NCBI RefSeq assembly: GCF_019042735.1
Contig: NZ_JAHQCR010000075.1
Span: 1-64,000, forward strand
Direction of reading: 5' to 3'
Source of the DNA: Evansella alkalicola
Lineage (GTDB): Bacteria; Bacillota; Bacilli; Bacillales; Salisediminibacteriaceae
DNA length: 64,000 nt
Shown: positions 34,303 through 42,418 of the stretch, one piece after another
Layout: every line of letters starts with the position of its first letter
Numbering within the stretch: position 1 is the first letter of the stretch
The notes under the pieces: model-generated
Told to the model about the DNA's origin: nothing
Seen by the model: the letters and a program-made list of their open reading frames with translations, nothing else
Databases searched by the model: none
Position numbers and translations under genes: made by a program

Positions 34303-35570
34303 TTACTTCTTATATATATCTATATTTCTAATTTGGCTGATGTTGTTCTATCATTTGTTCTTAATGCAGGGGGGGTATTTCTTCTCCTTAAAGGTTGAGA
34401 GAATAAAAGAATTATGGTGGAGTAATATACCTGAACAGCCGATGGTCAGTATTCTCATTCCTGCTCACAATGAAGAAGTTGTTATCGAAGAGACCATTAA
34501 ATCAATGATTCGTTTAAATTATCCTAAGAACAAACTGGAAGTCATTGTAATTAATGATAATTCTTCAGATTTAACAGGAAAAGATTGCTGATTCCTACGC
34601 AAGGGATCATTCGTTTATAAAAGTCATCCATAATAAACCGCCATTTGCAGGAAAGGGGAAATCAGGTGCTTTGAATACTGGATTCAAGCAGTCCTCAGGA
34701 GAGATAATAGTTGTTTATGATGCGGATAATACACCTGAACCTGATGCTGTTCAGAATCTAGTACTCCCTTTACAGAAGGACAAAAAGGCTGGTGCTGCAG
34801 TAGGTAAGTTTCGCGTTGTAAATGCACAAAAAAATTTACTTACTCGATTTATTAATATCGAAACGATTACTTTTCAATGGCTTGCACAAGCGGGAAGATG
34901 GTTCTGGTTTAAAATGGCAACTATTCCAGGTACCAATTTTTCAATTAGAAGGTCTATATTGGAGGAACTTGGAGGTTGGGATGAAAAAGCTTTGTCGGAA
35001 GATACGGAATTAAGCATCAGGGTCTATAACTTAGGTTATTATATTCGTTTTTTCCCAGCAGCAATTACATGGGAACAAGAGCCTGAAACTTGGAGAGTCT
35101 GGTGGAAGCAAAGAACGAGATGGGCATGTGGTAATATATATGTCATTGGCAAATATTTAGTTCGATTTAATCAATTGAAGAAAAAGAAGATACTTATTGA
35201 TTTAGTATATTTTTTATTTACCTACTTTTTGTTTTTTGGCGGCATATTCGTTTCCCACGGTATTTTTGTGACAAACTTATTTGTTGATTTGGATCTTTCT
35301 ATCGGCATTATTTCATATATTCTATTAATTGTAGGCTTCCTGTTATTTATAACAGAGATAATGCTGGCATTAACGATGGAAAAACATCAATTCAACTTCA
35401 AAAACTATTTTACCGTACTTCTGATGTATTTTACGTATTCACAACTGTGGTTGTTTTTAATTCTTTATTCTGGAGGCTTGGAGTTGAAACGGAGCATTTT
35501 AAAGCAGGAAATGAAATGGTATAAAACCCAACGATTTAAAGAAGATGAAATAAAACAGAAGGTTTCTTAG
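34295..35570 (+). pseudogene. GT2 glycosyltransferase (YdaM/BcsA/IcaA-like), frameshifted
   Basis: The TTG start (34295) follows GGAGG. The first frame has a transmembrane helix and the GT2 start (PMVSILIPAHNEEVVIEE, VIVINDNSSD), but stops at 34591. The second continues with GKGKSGALNTGF, YDADNTPEPD (DxD), EDTELSIRVY and KQRTRWACGN (QxxRW), then four transmembrane helices. Removing one A from the A4 run at 34579-34582 joins them in a single frame of about 424 residues. All catalytic motifs survive apart from the shift, so it is either a very recent mutation, a slippage-tolerated gene, or a sequencing error. Confidence 0.75.
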
Positions 35571-35582
35571 ATATATTAATTG

Positions 35583-35636
35583 GCTCCCCTAGAGGAGACA
35601 GATTTTCGGATTTCATCTGTCTACCTTTTGGGGAGC
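35583..35636. terminator. Bidirectional terminator between GT2 and M3 peptidase
   Basis: A long composite stem: GCTCCCC (35583-35589) with GGGGAGC (35630-35636), inside which ACAGAT pairs with ATCTGT. It separates the plus-strand exopolysaccharide genes from the minus-strand peptidase. The plus strand continues into AAATTTTTGTTTGG. Confidence 0.7.
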
Positions 35637-35700
35637 AGGAAATTTTTGTTTGGTTTTCTTAATTGTCCTCTAAAAGCTTCGCCCCGAAGTTCGGGTCTCG

Positions 35701-37395
35701 TTAATTAATCTCTTTAATGACACTCTCTAGGAAATCACCCATTCGTTTAACTGCAGATTCTGAAAAGTCAAAGCTTACTCCAGTTTCTTCATAGATAGCT
35801 GCGATAGATTGATTGTAGTCCGCACCTGCACCCTTTTTGAATGATTCAACAGCCAGCTCTGGGTTGCTACGATAATTTTCAAGTAATTGTAGTGCACCAA
35901 GCATGGAGATGGAGTATTCAATATTATAGAAAGGCACTTGGAAATAATGAAGAGTGCCAGCCCAACTCATACCAATTTGCTCTTCAAGTCCAGTAGTATC
36001 AACAGGATTTAAGCCATAACGTTTAGAAATTTCAAAGAATTTTTCATCGCGCTCTTTAGCAGTATGGTTAGGATTCGTATACATCCAATGTTGGAAGAGG
36101 TCCCCTGACAATGGTCCGAATAACATTGTAAATGCCCGTCTTAACTCTTCGCGCTGTGCACTCTTAAAATCTTCTTCATCTGGATAAAATCGATCAAGTT
36201 TATCTAATAAAAGCAGTTCCATTCCGTGAGAATAGAGTTCAGCTACTTCCATTCTATGTTGATAGTCTTCTATCGGACCGTGCTCGGCTAACTCGAGGTA
36301 CCCATTCACTGCATGGCCCATTTCATGTATTAATGCGATCAAAGAGAAAAAGGAAGGACTAAAGTTTGCAAAAACAAAGGTATCACCTGAAACAGGTAAG
36401 GAAGTACAGAATCCCCCTGGACTTTTCCCTTTGCGGTCCCCAAGATCTAATAATCCATTCTCTCTCATGTAATCAAAACGCTCTGCAAAATATGGATCGG
36501 TTTTTCCTAACATATCAGAAACGCCATCCATAAGGGCAGATACCTCAGTGTAAGGTGGTTTTTTCATTAATTTTGCAGTGTTATCCCAAGGGCGATATGT
36601 ATCAACACCAAGCTTGGACTTAAAAACTTCTGCGAGACGATTCCAAGCTGGAATAATATGTTTCTCCACATTTTCATGAAAATCATAACAATCTTGTACA
36701 GTATACTCACGATTTTTTACAACAAACATATAATCACGGTAATTGTCAAATCCAGCATTTAAAGCGATTTGATGGCGTAATTGAACGAGCTCGTCCATGA
36801 TAGCATCCATATCGGCCTTAATGTGACTAAAGGCTGACCCCATCGCGTAATAAGCTTTTTCTCGCACAGCCCTATCTAGATGGTCCAGTTGAGATTGGAT
36901 AAATGGAAAAGGCTTTTCCTCACCGTCCCACTCAACGGTTAATCCTCCCATAATTTCACTATACTTCGTATTTAGCTCTTGTTCTTTTACCATTAATGGA
37001 ATATTTTCTTCTCTGAACAGTTTCACTTTAGACCCGCGAACACGTCTCATTAATCCGTAACGCTCTTCATCTAATTGATTGAAATATGGAGATTCGCAGC
37101 ACTTCTCATTCAGTTTTGCTTCATATTTCATTAAGAGTGGTTGGATAACTTGCTGGTCATGAAGATATGTCGCCTTTATATCTTCATCTTCAGTATTTCG
37201 GTAAAAATCTACTTGGTGCCCTGTCATTGCCTCTGCAATCTTATTCATTAAACTTTTTTCATCCTCTAACCATTTTTCAAGATCAGAAACGGACTCAATC
37301 TGAATATCAAGTAAACTTTTAATTTGAGATTCTACCCCATTTACATCTTGTAAATCGATTAATTCCTTATAATATTTATCTTGTTTTATAGACAA
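35701..37395 (-). CDS. M3 family oligoendopeptidase (PepF-like)
   Basis: A 564-residue zinc metallopeptidase. The active site ALIHEMGHAVNGYLELAEHG (HExxH about residue 355) and the downstream Glu in MEVAELYSHGMELL are intact. The size and motifs fit the M3 oligoendopeptidases of Bacillus that cleave cytoplasmic peptides of about 7-17 residues; there is no signal peptide. GGGGGAAGAAAG-type ribosome site before the ATG. Monocistronic. The exact subfamily (PepF, YjbG-like or M3B) cannot be settled by eye. Confidence 0.88.
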   Translation of the reverse strand: MSIKQDKYYKELIDLQDVNGVESQIKSLLDIQIESVSDLEKWLEDEKSLMNKIAEAMTGHQVDFYRNTEDEDIKATYLHDQQVIQPLLMKYEAKLNEKCCESPYFNQLDEERYGLMRRVRGSKVKLFREENIPLMVKEQELNTKYSEIMGGLTVEWDGEEKPFPFIQSQLDHLDRAVREKAYYAMGSAFSHIKADMDAIMDELVQLRHQIALNAGFDNYRDYMFVVKNREYTVQDCYDFHENVEKHIIPAWNRLAEVFKSKLGVDTYRPWDNTAKLMKKPPYTEVSALMDGVSDMLGKTDPYFAERFDYMRENGLLDLGDRKGKSPGGFCTSLPVSGDTFVFANFSPSFFSLIALIHEMGHAVNGYLELAEHGPIEDYQHRMEVAELYSHGMELLLLDKLDRFYPDEEDFKSAQREELRRAFTMLFGPLSGDLFQHWMYTNPNHTAKERDEKFFEISKRYGLNPVDTTGLEEQIGMSWAGTLHYFQVPFYNIEYSISMLGALQLLENYRSNPELAVESFKKGAGADYNQSIAAIYEETGVSFDFSESAVKRMGDFLESVIKEIN

Positions 37396-37728
37396 CTTTC
37401 TTCCCCCTTTTGTAAGTGCCTTACTACTTAATATTATCGAATTCTAGTTCTTAAATCTAGTTTTTTACTATAAGAGCAGGGGTAAATGTTGGGCGGGTTC
37501 TCATGTTTTTGATTATTAATAAGTACAAATGGGGAATGCAAACCTTCTCTGGGCTTATCAACCTAATTTTCTATTACACATTAAAGGGACGAACAGCACA
37601 CATTAATCTATTTTGTGTAGTTTATACTGAGATTTTTTTTGTGGTATTGAAAAGTCATGATGATTGCATATTAACTACGAAGTCATTAGTATTACATATT
37701 ACATACAGATTCAACTAGGAGGTTCATA
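37396..37728. other. Intergenic region with a half hairpin element
   Basis: About 330 bp holding divergent promoters. Near 37487-37510 is GGGCGGGTTCTCATGTTTT, the left arm of the GGGACGGTTCTC hairpin family without its right arm. No ORF with a ribosome site is convincing. Confidence 0.4.
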
Positions 37729-38859
37729 ATGAATTCAACATATAAATCATTGTTTGAAGAGTTTACATTCAAAAGTGGAGTTCAATTAAAGAATCGCATT
37801 TTAATGGCGCCAATGACTAATTTTTCATCAAAAGAGAACGGTGTTGTTAGTGATGAGGAATTGTCATATTATCAAATCCGCGCTGGAGGTGTAGGTGCGG
37901 TCATCACGGCTGTTGCTTATGTGACGAGAGACGGTAAAGGTTTCGTAAATGAAATCAGTGCCGACTCTGATGAGATGATTCCTGGACTAAAGCGTCTTGC
38001 AGATACGATTAAAGGAGAAGGGGCAAAAGCAATCCTTCAGATTTTCCACGCTGGAAGAATGGCTCCGCCTGAGTTATTGGAGGGCGGTCAATCTGTCAGT
38101 GCTAGCGCTGTTGCTGCGTTAAGACCTGGGCTAGTAACTCCAAGAGAATTAACTGAATCAGAAATTGAAACAATCATTCAAGGCTTTGGTGATGCAACGA
38201 GGCGTGCAATGGAGGCAGGTTTCGATGGTGTCGAGATTCACGGTGCAAATACGTATTTAATTCAACAGTTTTTCTCACCTCATTCTAATCGTAGAACAGA
38301 TAAGTGGGGTGGGGCGATTGAAAAAAGAATGACGTTTCCTTTAGCTGTGATTGATATAGTAAAGGCTACAGTGAAGGAGCATTCAAAAACGCCATTTGTT
38401 GTGGGTTATCGAATCTCCCCAGAAGAGACGGAAACACCAGGGATTACCATGGAGGATACTTTAACATTCGTGGATACGCTAGCTGAGCAAGATCTTGACT
38501 ATTTACATATCTCGGTTCAAGATTTCTGGCAAGGCTCCATGAGAGATGAGAATGATAAAAAATCTAGAGTATTAATGATTCATGAACGAGTAGGAGATAA
38601 AATACCAGTGATTGGAGTAGGGTCCTTACATACGCCGGATGATGTGAACGAAGCACTTGATACTGGTGTGCCTCTCCTGGCATTAGGACGCGAAATGATT
38701 GTAGAACCGAAGTGGGTTGAAAAAGTTGAGGCTGGGGAAGAAGAAACGATTGCCACGACGTTAACAAAAGATGACCAAGAACGTCTCGTTGTCCCAGATG
38801 GTTTATGGTCTCCTATTATGAATACACCAGGTTGGTTCCCTGTTGTGGAGAAAGATTAG
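37729..38859 (+). CDS. NADH:flavin oxidoreductase (old yellow enzyme family, YqiG-like)
   Basis: A 376-residue FMN-dependent TIM-barrel enzyme. Family motifs: LKNRILMAPMTNFSS (FMN contact), QIFHAGRMAPPEL (H and R of the active site), GFDGVEIHGANTYLIQQFFSPHSN, RRTDKWGG, then VIGVGSLHTPDDV and LALGREMIVEP (phosphate binding). It probably reduces activated C=C bonds of electrophiles. TAGGAGG precedes the ATG. Monocistronic with a strong terminator. Confidence 0.88.
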   Translation: MNSTYKSLFEEFTFKSGVQLKNRILMAPMTNFSSKENGVVSDEELSYYQIRAGGVGAVITAVAYVTRDGKGFVNEISADSDEMIPGLKRLADTIKGEGAKAILQIFHAGRMAPPELLEGGQSVSASAVAALRPGLVTPRELTESEIETIIQGFGDATRRAMEAGFDGVEIHGANTYLIQQFFSPHSNRRTDKWGGAIEKRMTFPLAVIDIVKATVKEHSKTPFVVGYRISPEETETPGITMEDTLTFVDTLAEQDLDYLHISVQDFWQGSMRDENDKKSRVLMIHERVGDKIPVIGVGSLHTPDDVNEALDTGVPLLALGREMIVEPKWVEKVEAGEEETIATTLTKDDQERLVVPDGLWSPIMNTPGWFPVVEKD

Positions 38860-38868
38860 CTGAGAAGC

Positions 38869-38896
38869 GGGAGCAGTGCAGACTGCTCCCTTTTGC
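38869..38896 (+). terminator. Terminator of the flavin oxidoreductase gene
   Basis: GGGAGCAG (38869-38876) pairs perfectly with CTGCTCCC (38883-38890) around TGCAGA, followed by TTTTGC. Confidence 0.8.
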
Positions 38897-39010
38897 GGAC
38901 TATGACTCAGTTTTTCTTATATCGAGCGTTTTACTAGAGCTGAAATTAAAAATGCATTATGATGAACGAAACTAACTTGTACTTAAAAGTGAAGGAAGGA
39001 GATATCCATT

Positions 39011-39532
39011 TTGAAGTTGTGGAAAGGAATCATCTTATTGGGTTGTATGTTGTTATTTCTAGCTGCCTGTTCAGGAAATGATCAAGGTAATGCTGGTGAT
39101 ACAACGCCATATGACCCTGCAACCTTTGAATTTGCCATGCCTAATACGACTGGTGAAGCTGTATCATTAGTACCTAATGGAAAAACATTATATTTATATT
39201 TTACAGGAGTTGGCTGAGGAACTTGCATTCAACAGCTGGTTCAGCTGAATAGCCAAATAGAATTGTTTGAAGGAATGGAGGTCGTGGCAGTCAGCCCGTC
39301 CACACCTCAGGATCATCAACAATTGCAGGAAGAATATAATATCCAATTTGAAATTTTAACTGATATTGACTATTTATTTGCCATTGAGCACGGATTTGTC
39401 GATGAGGAAGAAGGTGCTATCTACCGGGGCTATCTTGGAGTCAACCCAGATACTGGAGCACAGAGTAAAGAAATCGATTATTTGGTCGGTCAAAACACAG
39501 AAACCATTGCAGAGTTGATGGAAGATTTGTAA
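39011..39532 (+). CDS. Probable selenoprotein: thioredoxin-fold lipoprotein with in-frame TGA (UxxC)
   Basis: The TTG start (39011) follows AAGGAGATATCC. A lipoprotein signal (KLWKGIILLGCMLLFLAAC) has the lipobox LAAC, so the mature protein is anchored outside the membrane. The frame reads LYLYFTGVG-TGA-GTCIQQL. The TGA (39215-39217) sits where AhpC/TSA- and TlpA-like proteins have the first redox Cys, giving U-G-T-C. After it the frame stays open for 105 codons with normal Trx-fold sequence (MEVVAVSPSTPQDHQQL, FEILTDID, YLGVNPDTG). Readthrough gives 173 residues. Simple pseudogene decay is the alternative, but there is no other lesion, and a SECIS-like hairpin follows. Likely role: extracytoplasmic peroxide or disulfide reduction. 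Confidence 0.72.
39215..39247 (+). promoter_or_regulatory. Candidate bacterial SECIS element
   Basis: After the TGA at 39215-39217 a 6-bp stem (CAGCTG at 39233-39238, CAGCTG at 39242-39247) closes on the 3-nt loop GTT, with weaker pairing below. The loop begins 21 nt after the TGA. The bacterial SECIS consensus asks for a loop 16-37 nt downstream, with a G in its first two positions; both hold here. The stem is short, so support is moderate. Confidence 0.5.
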
Positions 39533-39608
39533 GAGGTGTAAAAAGAGGTGCTTGATCACTAGTGCAGCTATGTTCGCTGTATTGGGGGCAGGTACCTTTT
39601 TTAGTTCT

Positions 39609-39863
39609 TATGGACAGGTTTACGGTTTGGAGCTGGAAAACTGTCGATAAAGCGGGCTCTAATGGACAGATTTGTGTTTTCAAACTGAAAAACTGTCGAT
39701 AACCCGAGCTCTAATGGACAGATTTAAGTTTTCAAACTGAAAAACTGTCGATAAAGTGGGCTCTAATGGACAGATTTGCGTTTTCAAACTGAAAAACTGT
39801 CGATAATCCAAGCTGTAATGGCCAGATTTGCGTTTTCAAACTGAAAAACTGTCGATAATCCCA
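39609..39863. repeat. Tandem array E: 5 units of exactly 52 bp
   Basis: TGGACAG recurs at 39611, 39663, 39715, 39767 and (as TGGCCAG) 39819, exact 52-bp steps. Each unit has a dyad, GACAG...TTTTCA facing TGAAAAACTGTC around AAAC, then a linker GATAAxxxxxGCTCTAA. The first unit is the most divergent. It begins right after a G/C-rich stem (about 39547-39600) that ends TACCTTTTTT and probably terminates the selenoprotein gene. Confidence 0.92.
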
Positions 39864-39978
39864 GCAGCTCATCTTAACTCCAAGACAACAATACCTCATT
39901 AGTACAACTCAACCATGATTTTTATCATCTTCACTTATGCTTTCCTACTAACCTGAATATCTACGCCATTTCCACATC

Positions 39979-40007
39979 TTCCACATCATTTTCATATAAA
40001 CTATAAT
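39979..40007 (+). promoter_or_regulatory. Putative promoter of the gal operon
   Basis: TTCCAC (39979-39984) and TATAAT (40002-40007) are 17 bp apart, about 110 bp before galK. The -35 is only fair. I see no clear cre site between here and galK. Confidence 0.5.
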
Positions 40008-40118
40008 AGAGTATATAAATGAACAGTATTCTAGAAAAATGATAATTTGATGGGAATGGCATACCTCTTTCTAGAAGAGGTGGAGTATCAAAAAACGTTG
40101 CTAAAAAGGATGATAACG

Positions 40119-41306
40119 ATGACGATGAGGGAAAAGTTAACTACTACATTTAAAACAGCTTTTCATGATAGGGAAAATAGCGATTTAGGATCCACTAGAC
40201 TATTTTTTGCACCAGGACGTGTCAATTTAATAGGTGAACACATAGATTACAACGGCGGCTTTGTTTTTCCAGTAGCCTTAAGCTTGGGAACTTATGCTTT
40301 AATCCTTCCGAGACAGGATAATCAAGTGAGAGTGTATTCCATGAATTTTCCTGACCAGGGGGTCCAGTCGTTTCTACTAGATGACCTTGTCTATGATGAA
40401 AAACATGATTGGGCCAACTATCCAAAGGGCGTCCTATCAGTATTTGCAGATAAAGGTTATGTGTCAGAACGGGGATTTGATGCTGTCTTTTATGGCACGA
40501 TTCCAAACGGTGCAGGTTTATCATCCTCTGCATCTATCGAAGTACTTACAGCAACGATTTGGAATACTTTAAACGATTTTCAAGTAGACCCGATCAACCT
40601 TGTTAAGCTTTGTCAGCAAGCAGAAAATAGTTTTATCGGGATAAACTGTGGTATCATGGATCAATTTTCAATTGGGCTTGGTAAAAAAGACTATGCGATT
40701 CTCTTAGACTGTGAATCCTTGAATTATGAATACCACCCGTTAAAGTTAGATGAGTTTGCTATTGTCATTGCCAACACGAATAAGCGCCGTGGTTTAGCTG
40801 ATTCCAAGTATAATGAACGGCGTGGTGAATGTGAGACGGCTTTAGGAAAGCTTCAAGAAAAACATCAGATTACATCATTATGTGAGCTAGATTCTGCAAC
40901 CTTTGAAAAGGATCAGGAAATTATTACCGATGAGATTCATCGAAAGCGAGCAAGGCATGCCATTTTTGAAAATGAACGGACGATCCAAGCAGCAAAATCA
41001 CTAACTGAAGGAGACTTGAAAAAGTTCGGGCAGCTTTTAAATGAGTCTCATCTTTCTCTAAGAGATGATTATGAAGTCACAGGTAAGGAGCTCGATTCCC
41101 TTGTAAAAGCTGCGTGGGACGAAGAAACTGTGATTGGTGCACGGATGACGGGAGCAGGATTTGGTGGTTGTACGGTGAACATTATTCACAAGGATCAGCT
41201 TGATGAAGTGATGAAGAGGATAGGGGATAAATATCAAAAGGAAACAGGACTTGAAGCTATGTTTTATGTGGCAGAAAGTGGCCAAGGACCACATGAGATT
41301 ACATGA
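40119..41306 (+). CDS. galK: Galactokinase
   Basis: A 395-residue GHMP kinase that phosphorylates galactose at C1 (Leloir pathway). I use the ATG at 40119, 8 nt after AAGGA; the frame is open to 40047 but homology begins after this point. Motifs: PGRVNLIGEHIDYNGG (galactose binding), GAGLSSSASIEV (ATP loop), NCGIMDQF, KYNERRGECE and GARMTGAGFGGC. First gene of a galK-galE-galT operon; galE starts 74 bp downstream. Confidence 0.95.
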   Translation: MTMREKLTTTFKTAFHDRENSDLGSTRLFFAPGRVNLIGEHIDYNGGFVFPVALSLGTYALILPRQDNQVRVYSMNFPDQGVQSFLLDDLVYDEKHDWANYPKGVLSVFADKGYVSERGFDAVFYGTIPNGAGLSSSASIEVLTATIWNTLNDFQVDPINLVKLCQQAENSFIGINCGIMDQFSIGLGKKDYAILLDCESLNYEYHPLKLDEFAIVIANTNKRRGLADSKYNERRGECETALGKLQEKHQITSLCELDSATFEKDQEIITDEIHRKRARHAIFENERTIQAAKSLTEGDLKKFGQLLNESHLSLRDDYEVTGKELDSLVKAAWDEETVIGARMTGAGFGGCTVNIIHKDQLDEVMKRIGDKYQKETGLEAMFYVAESGQGPHEIT

Positions 41307-41380
41307 TGACCACATGTAATTAATATTTGTACCCTGTAAGACATTTTAAGATAGATTTTTAATAAGGAGGGGCTGGTGAA

Positions 41381-42385
41381 ATGTCTGTATTGGTTTGTGG
41401 TGGAGCAGGTTATATCGGGAGTCATGCTGTTTATGAATTGCTCCAAAGAGGAGAAGATGTCGTGGTTGTTGACAATCTGCAAACAGGTCATATCTCAGCT
41501 GTTTCAAAAGGAGCTAAATTTTATCAAGGCAATATAAGAGATAAAAATTTTCTGGATCTAGTTTTCCAAGAAAATAAGATAGATTCCGTTATTCATTTTG
41601 CTGCTGAGTCCCTTGTTGGTGTCAGTGTTGAAGAACCTTTACAATATTACAATAACAATGTATACGGAACGTTGTGTCTTTTAGAAACGATGGAAAAATA
41701 TCGTGTTAAACGAATCGTATTTTCCTCCACTGCAGCAACGTATGGTGAACCAGCAAGGATTCCAATCGTTGAAGCAGCCCCAACTGTTCCGACAAACCCT
41801 TATGGGGAGACGAAACTAGCTATCGAAAGAATGCTGAAGTGGTGTGATGAAGCCTACGGTATCCGGTCGATTTCTTTACGCTATTTTAATGTGGCAGGTG
41901 CCCATCCAACGGGGCATATAGGGGAAGATCATAAACCTGAAACACATTTGATTCCTCTCGTTTTACAAGTGGCCTTGGGACAGCGGGAAAAAATCATGAT
42001 TTTTGGTGATGACTACCCTACACAAGATGGCACGTGTATTCGTGATTATATTCATGTAAATGACTTGATTGATGCCCATTTACTGGCGCTGGAAAAACTA
42101 CGTGAGGGTTCTGGGAGTAACATTTATAATCTTGGGAACGGGAATGGATTTAGTGTAAAAGAAGTGGTAGAGACGGCTAGAATGGTTACTGGACATGACA
42201 TTCCTGATGACGTAGCACCACGACGTGCTGGAGATCCTGCTGTCCTTGTGGCTTCATCTGAAAAAGCGGTACAAGAACTTGGTTGGAAACCGAATAATCC
42301 TGCACTAGAACAAATCATTGAAAGCGCTTGGAGATGGCATGTAAAAAGACCGAATGGATATGAGGATGAATGTTTGAAGTCATGA
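41381..42385 (+). CDS. galE: UDP-glucose 4-epimerase
   Basis: A 334-residue extended short-chain dehydrogenase. NAD-binding GGAGYIGSHAVYEL at the N-terminus, catalytic S in VFSSTAATYGE and YxxxK in NPYGETK, plus RYFNVAGAH and DYIHVNDLIDAH. AAGGAGGGG precedes the ATG. It converts UDP-galactose to UDP-glucose and links the gal operon to the envelope sugar pool. Second gene of the operon. Confidence 0.96.
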   Translation: MSVLVCGGAGYIGSHAVYELLQRGEDVVVVDNLQTGHISAVSKGAKFYQGNIRDKNFLDLVFQENKIDSVIHFAAESLVGVSVEEPLQYYNNNVYGTLCLLETMEKYRVKRIVFSSTAATYGEPARIPIVEAAPTVPTNPYGETKLAIERMLKWCDEAYGIRSISLRYFNVAGAHPTGHIGEDHKPETHLIPLVLQVALGQREKIMIFGDDYPTQDGTCIRDYIHVNDLIDAHLLALEKLREGSGSNIYNLGNGNGFSVKEVVETARMVTGHDIPDDVAPRRAGDPAVLVASSEKAVQELGWKPNNPALEQIIESAWRWHVKRPNGYEDECLKS

Positions 42386-42418
42386 ACGAAAAAATAATTG
42401 CAAAGGAAGTGCTAGGAC

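Noticed and set aside
37503..37718. 71-residue ORF upstream of the flavin oxidoreductase gene
   Set aside because: It begins inside a half hairpin element, has no ribosome site and no protein-like composition.
39441..39683. 80-residue minus-strand ORF over the selenoprotein 3' end and array E
   Set aside because: Shadow of the real gene plus repeat; no start signal.
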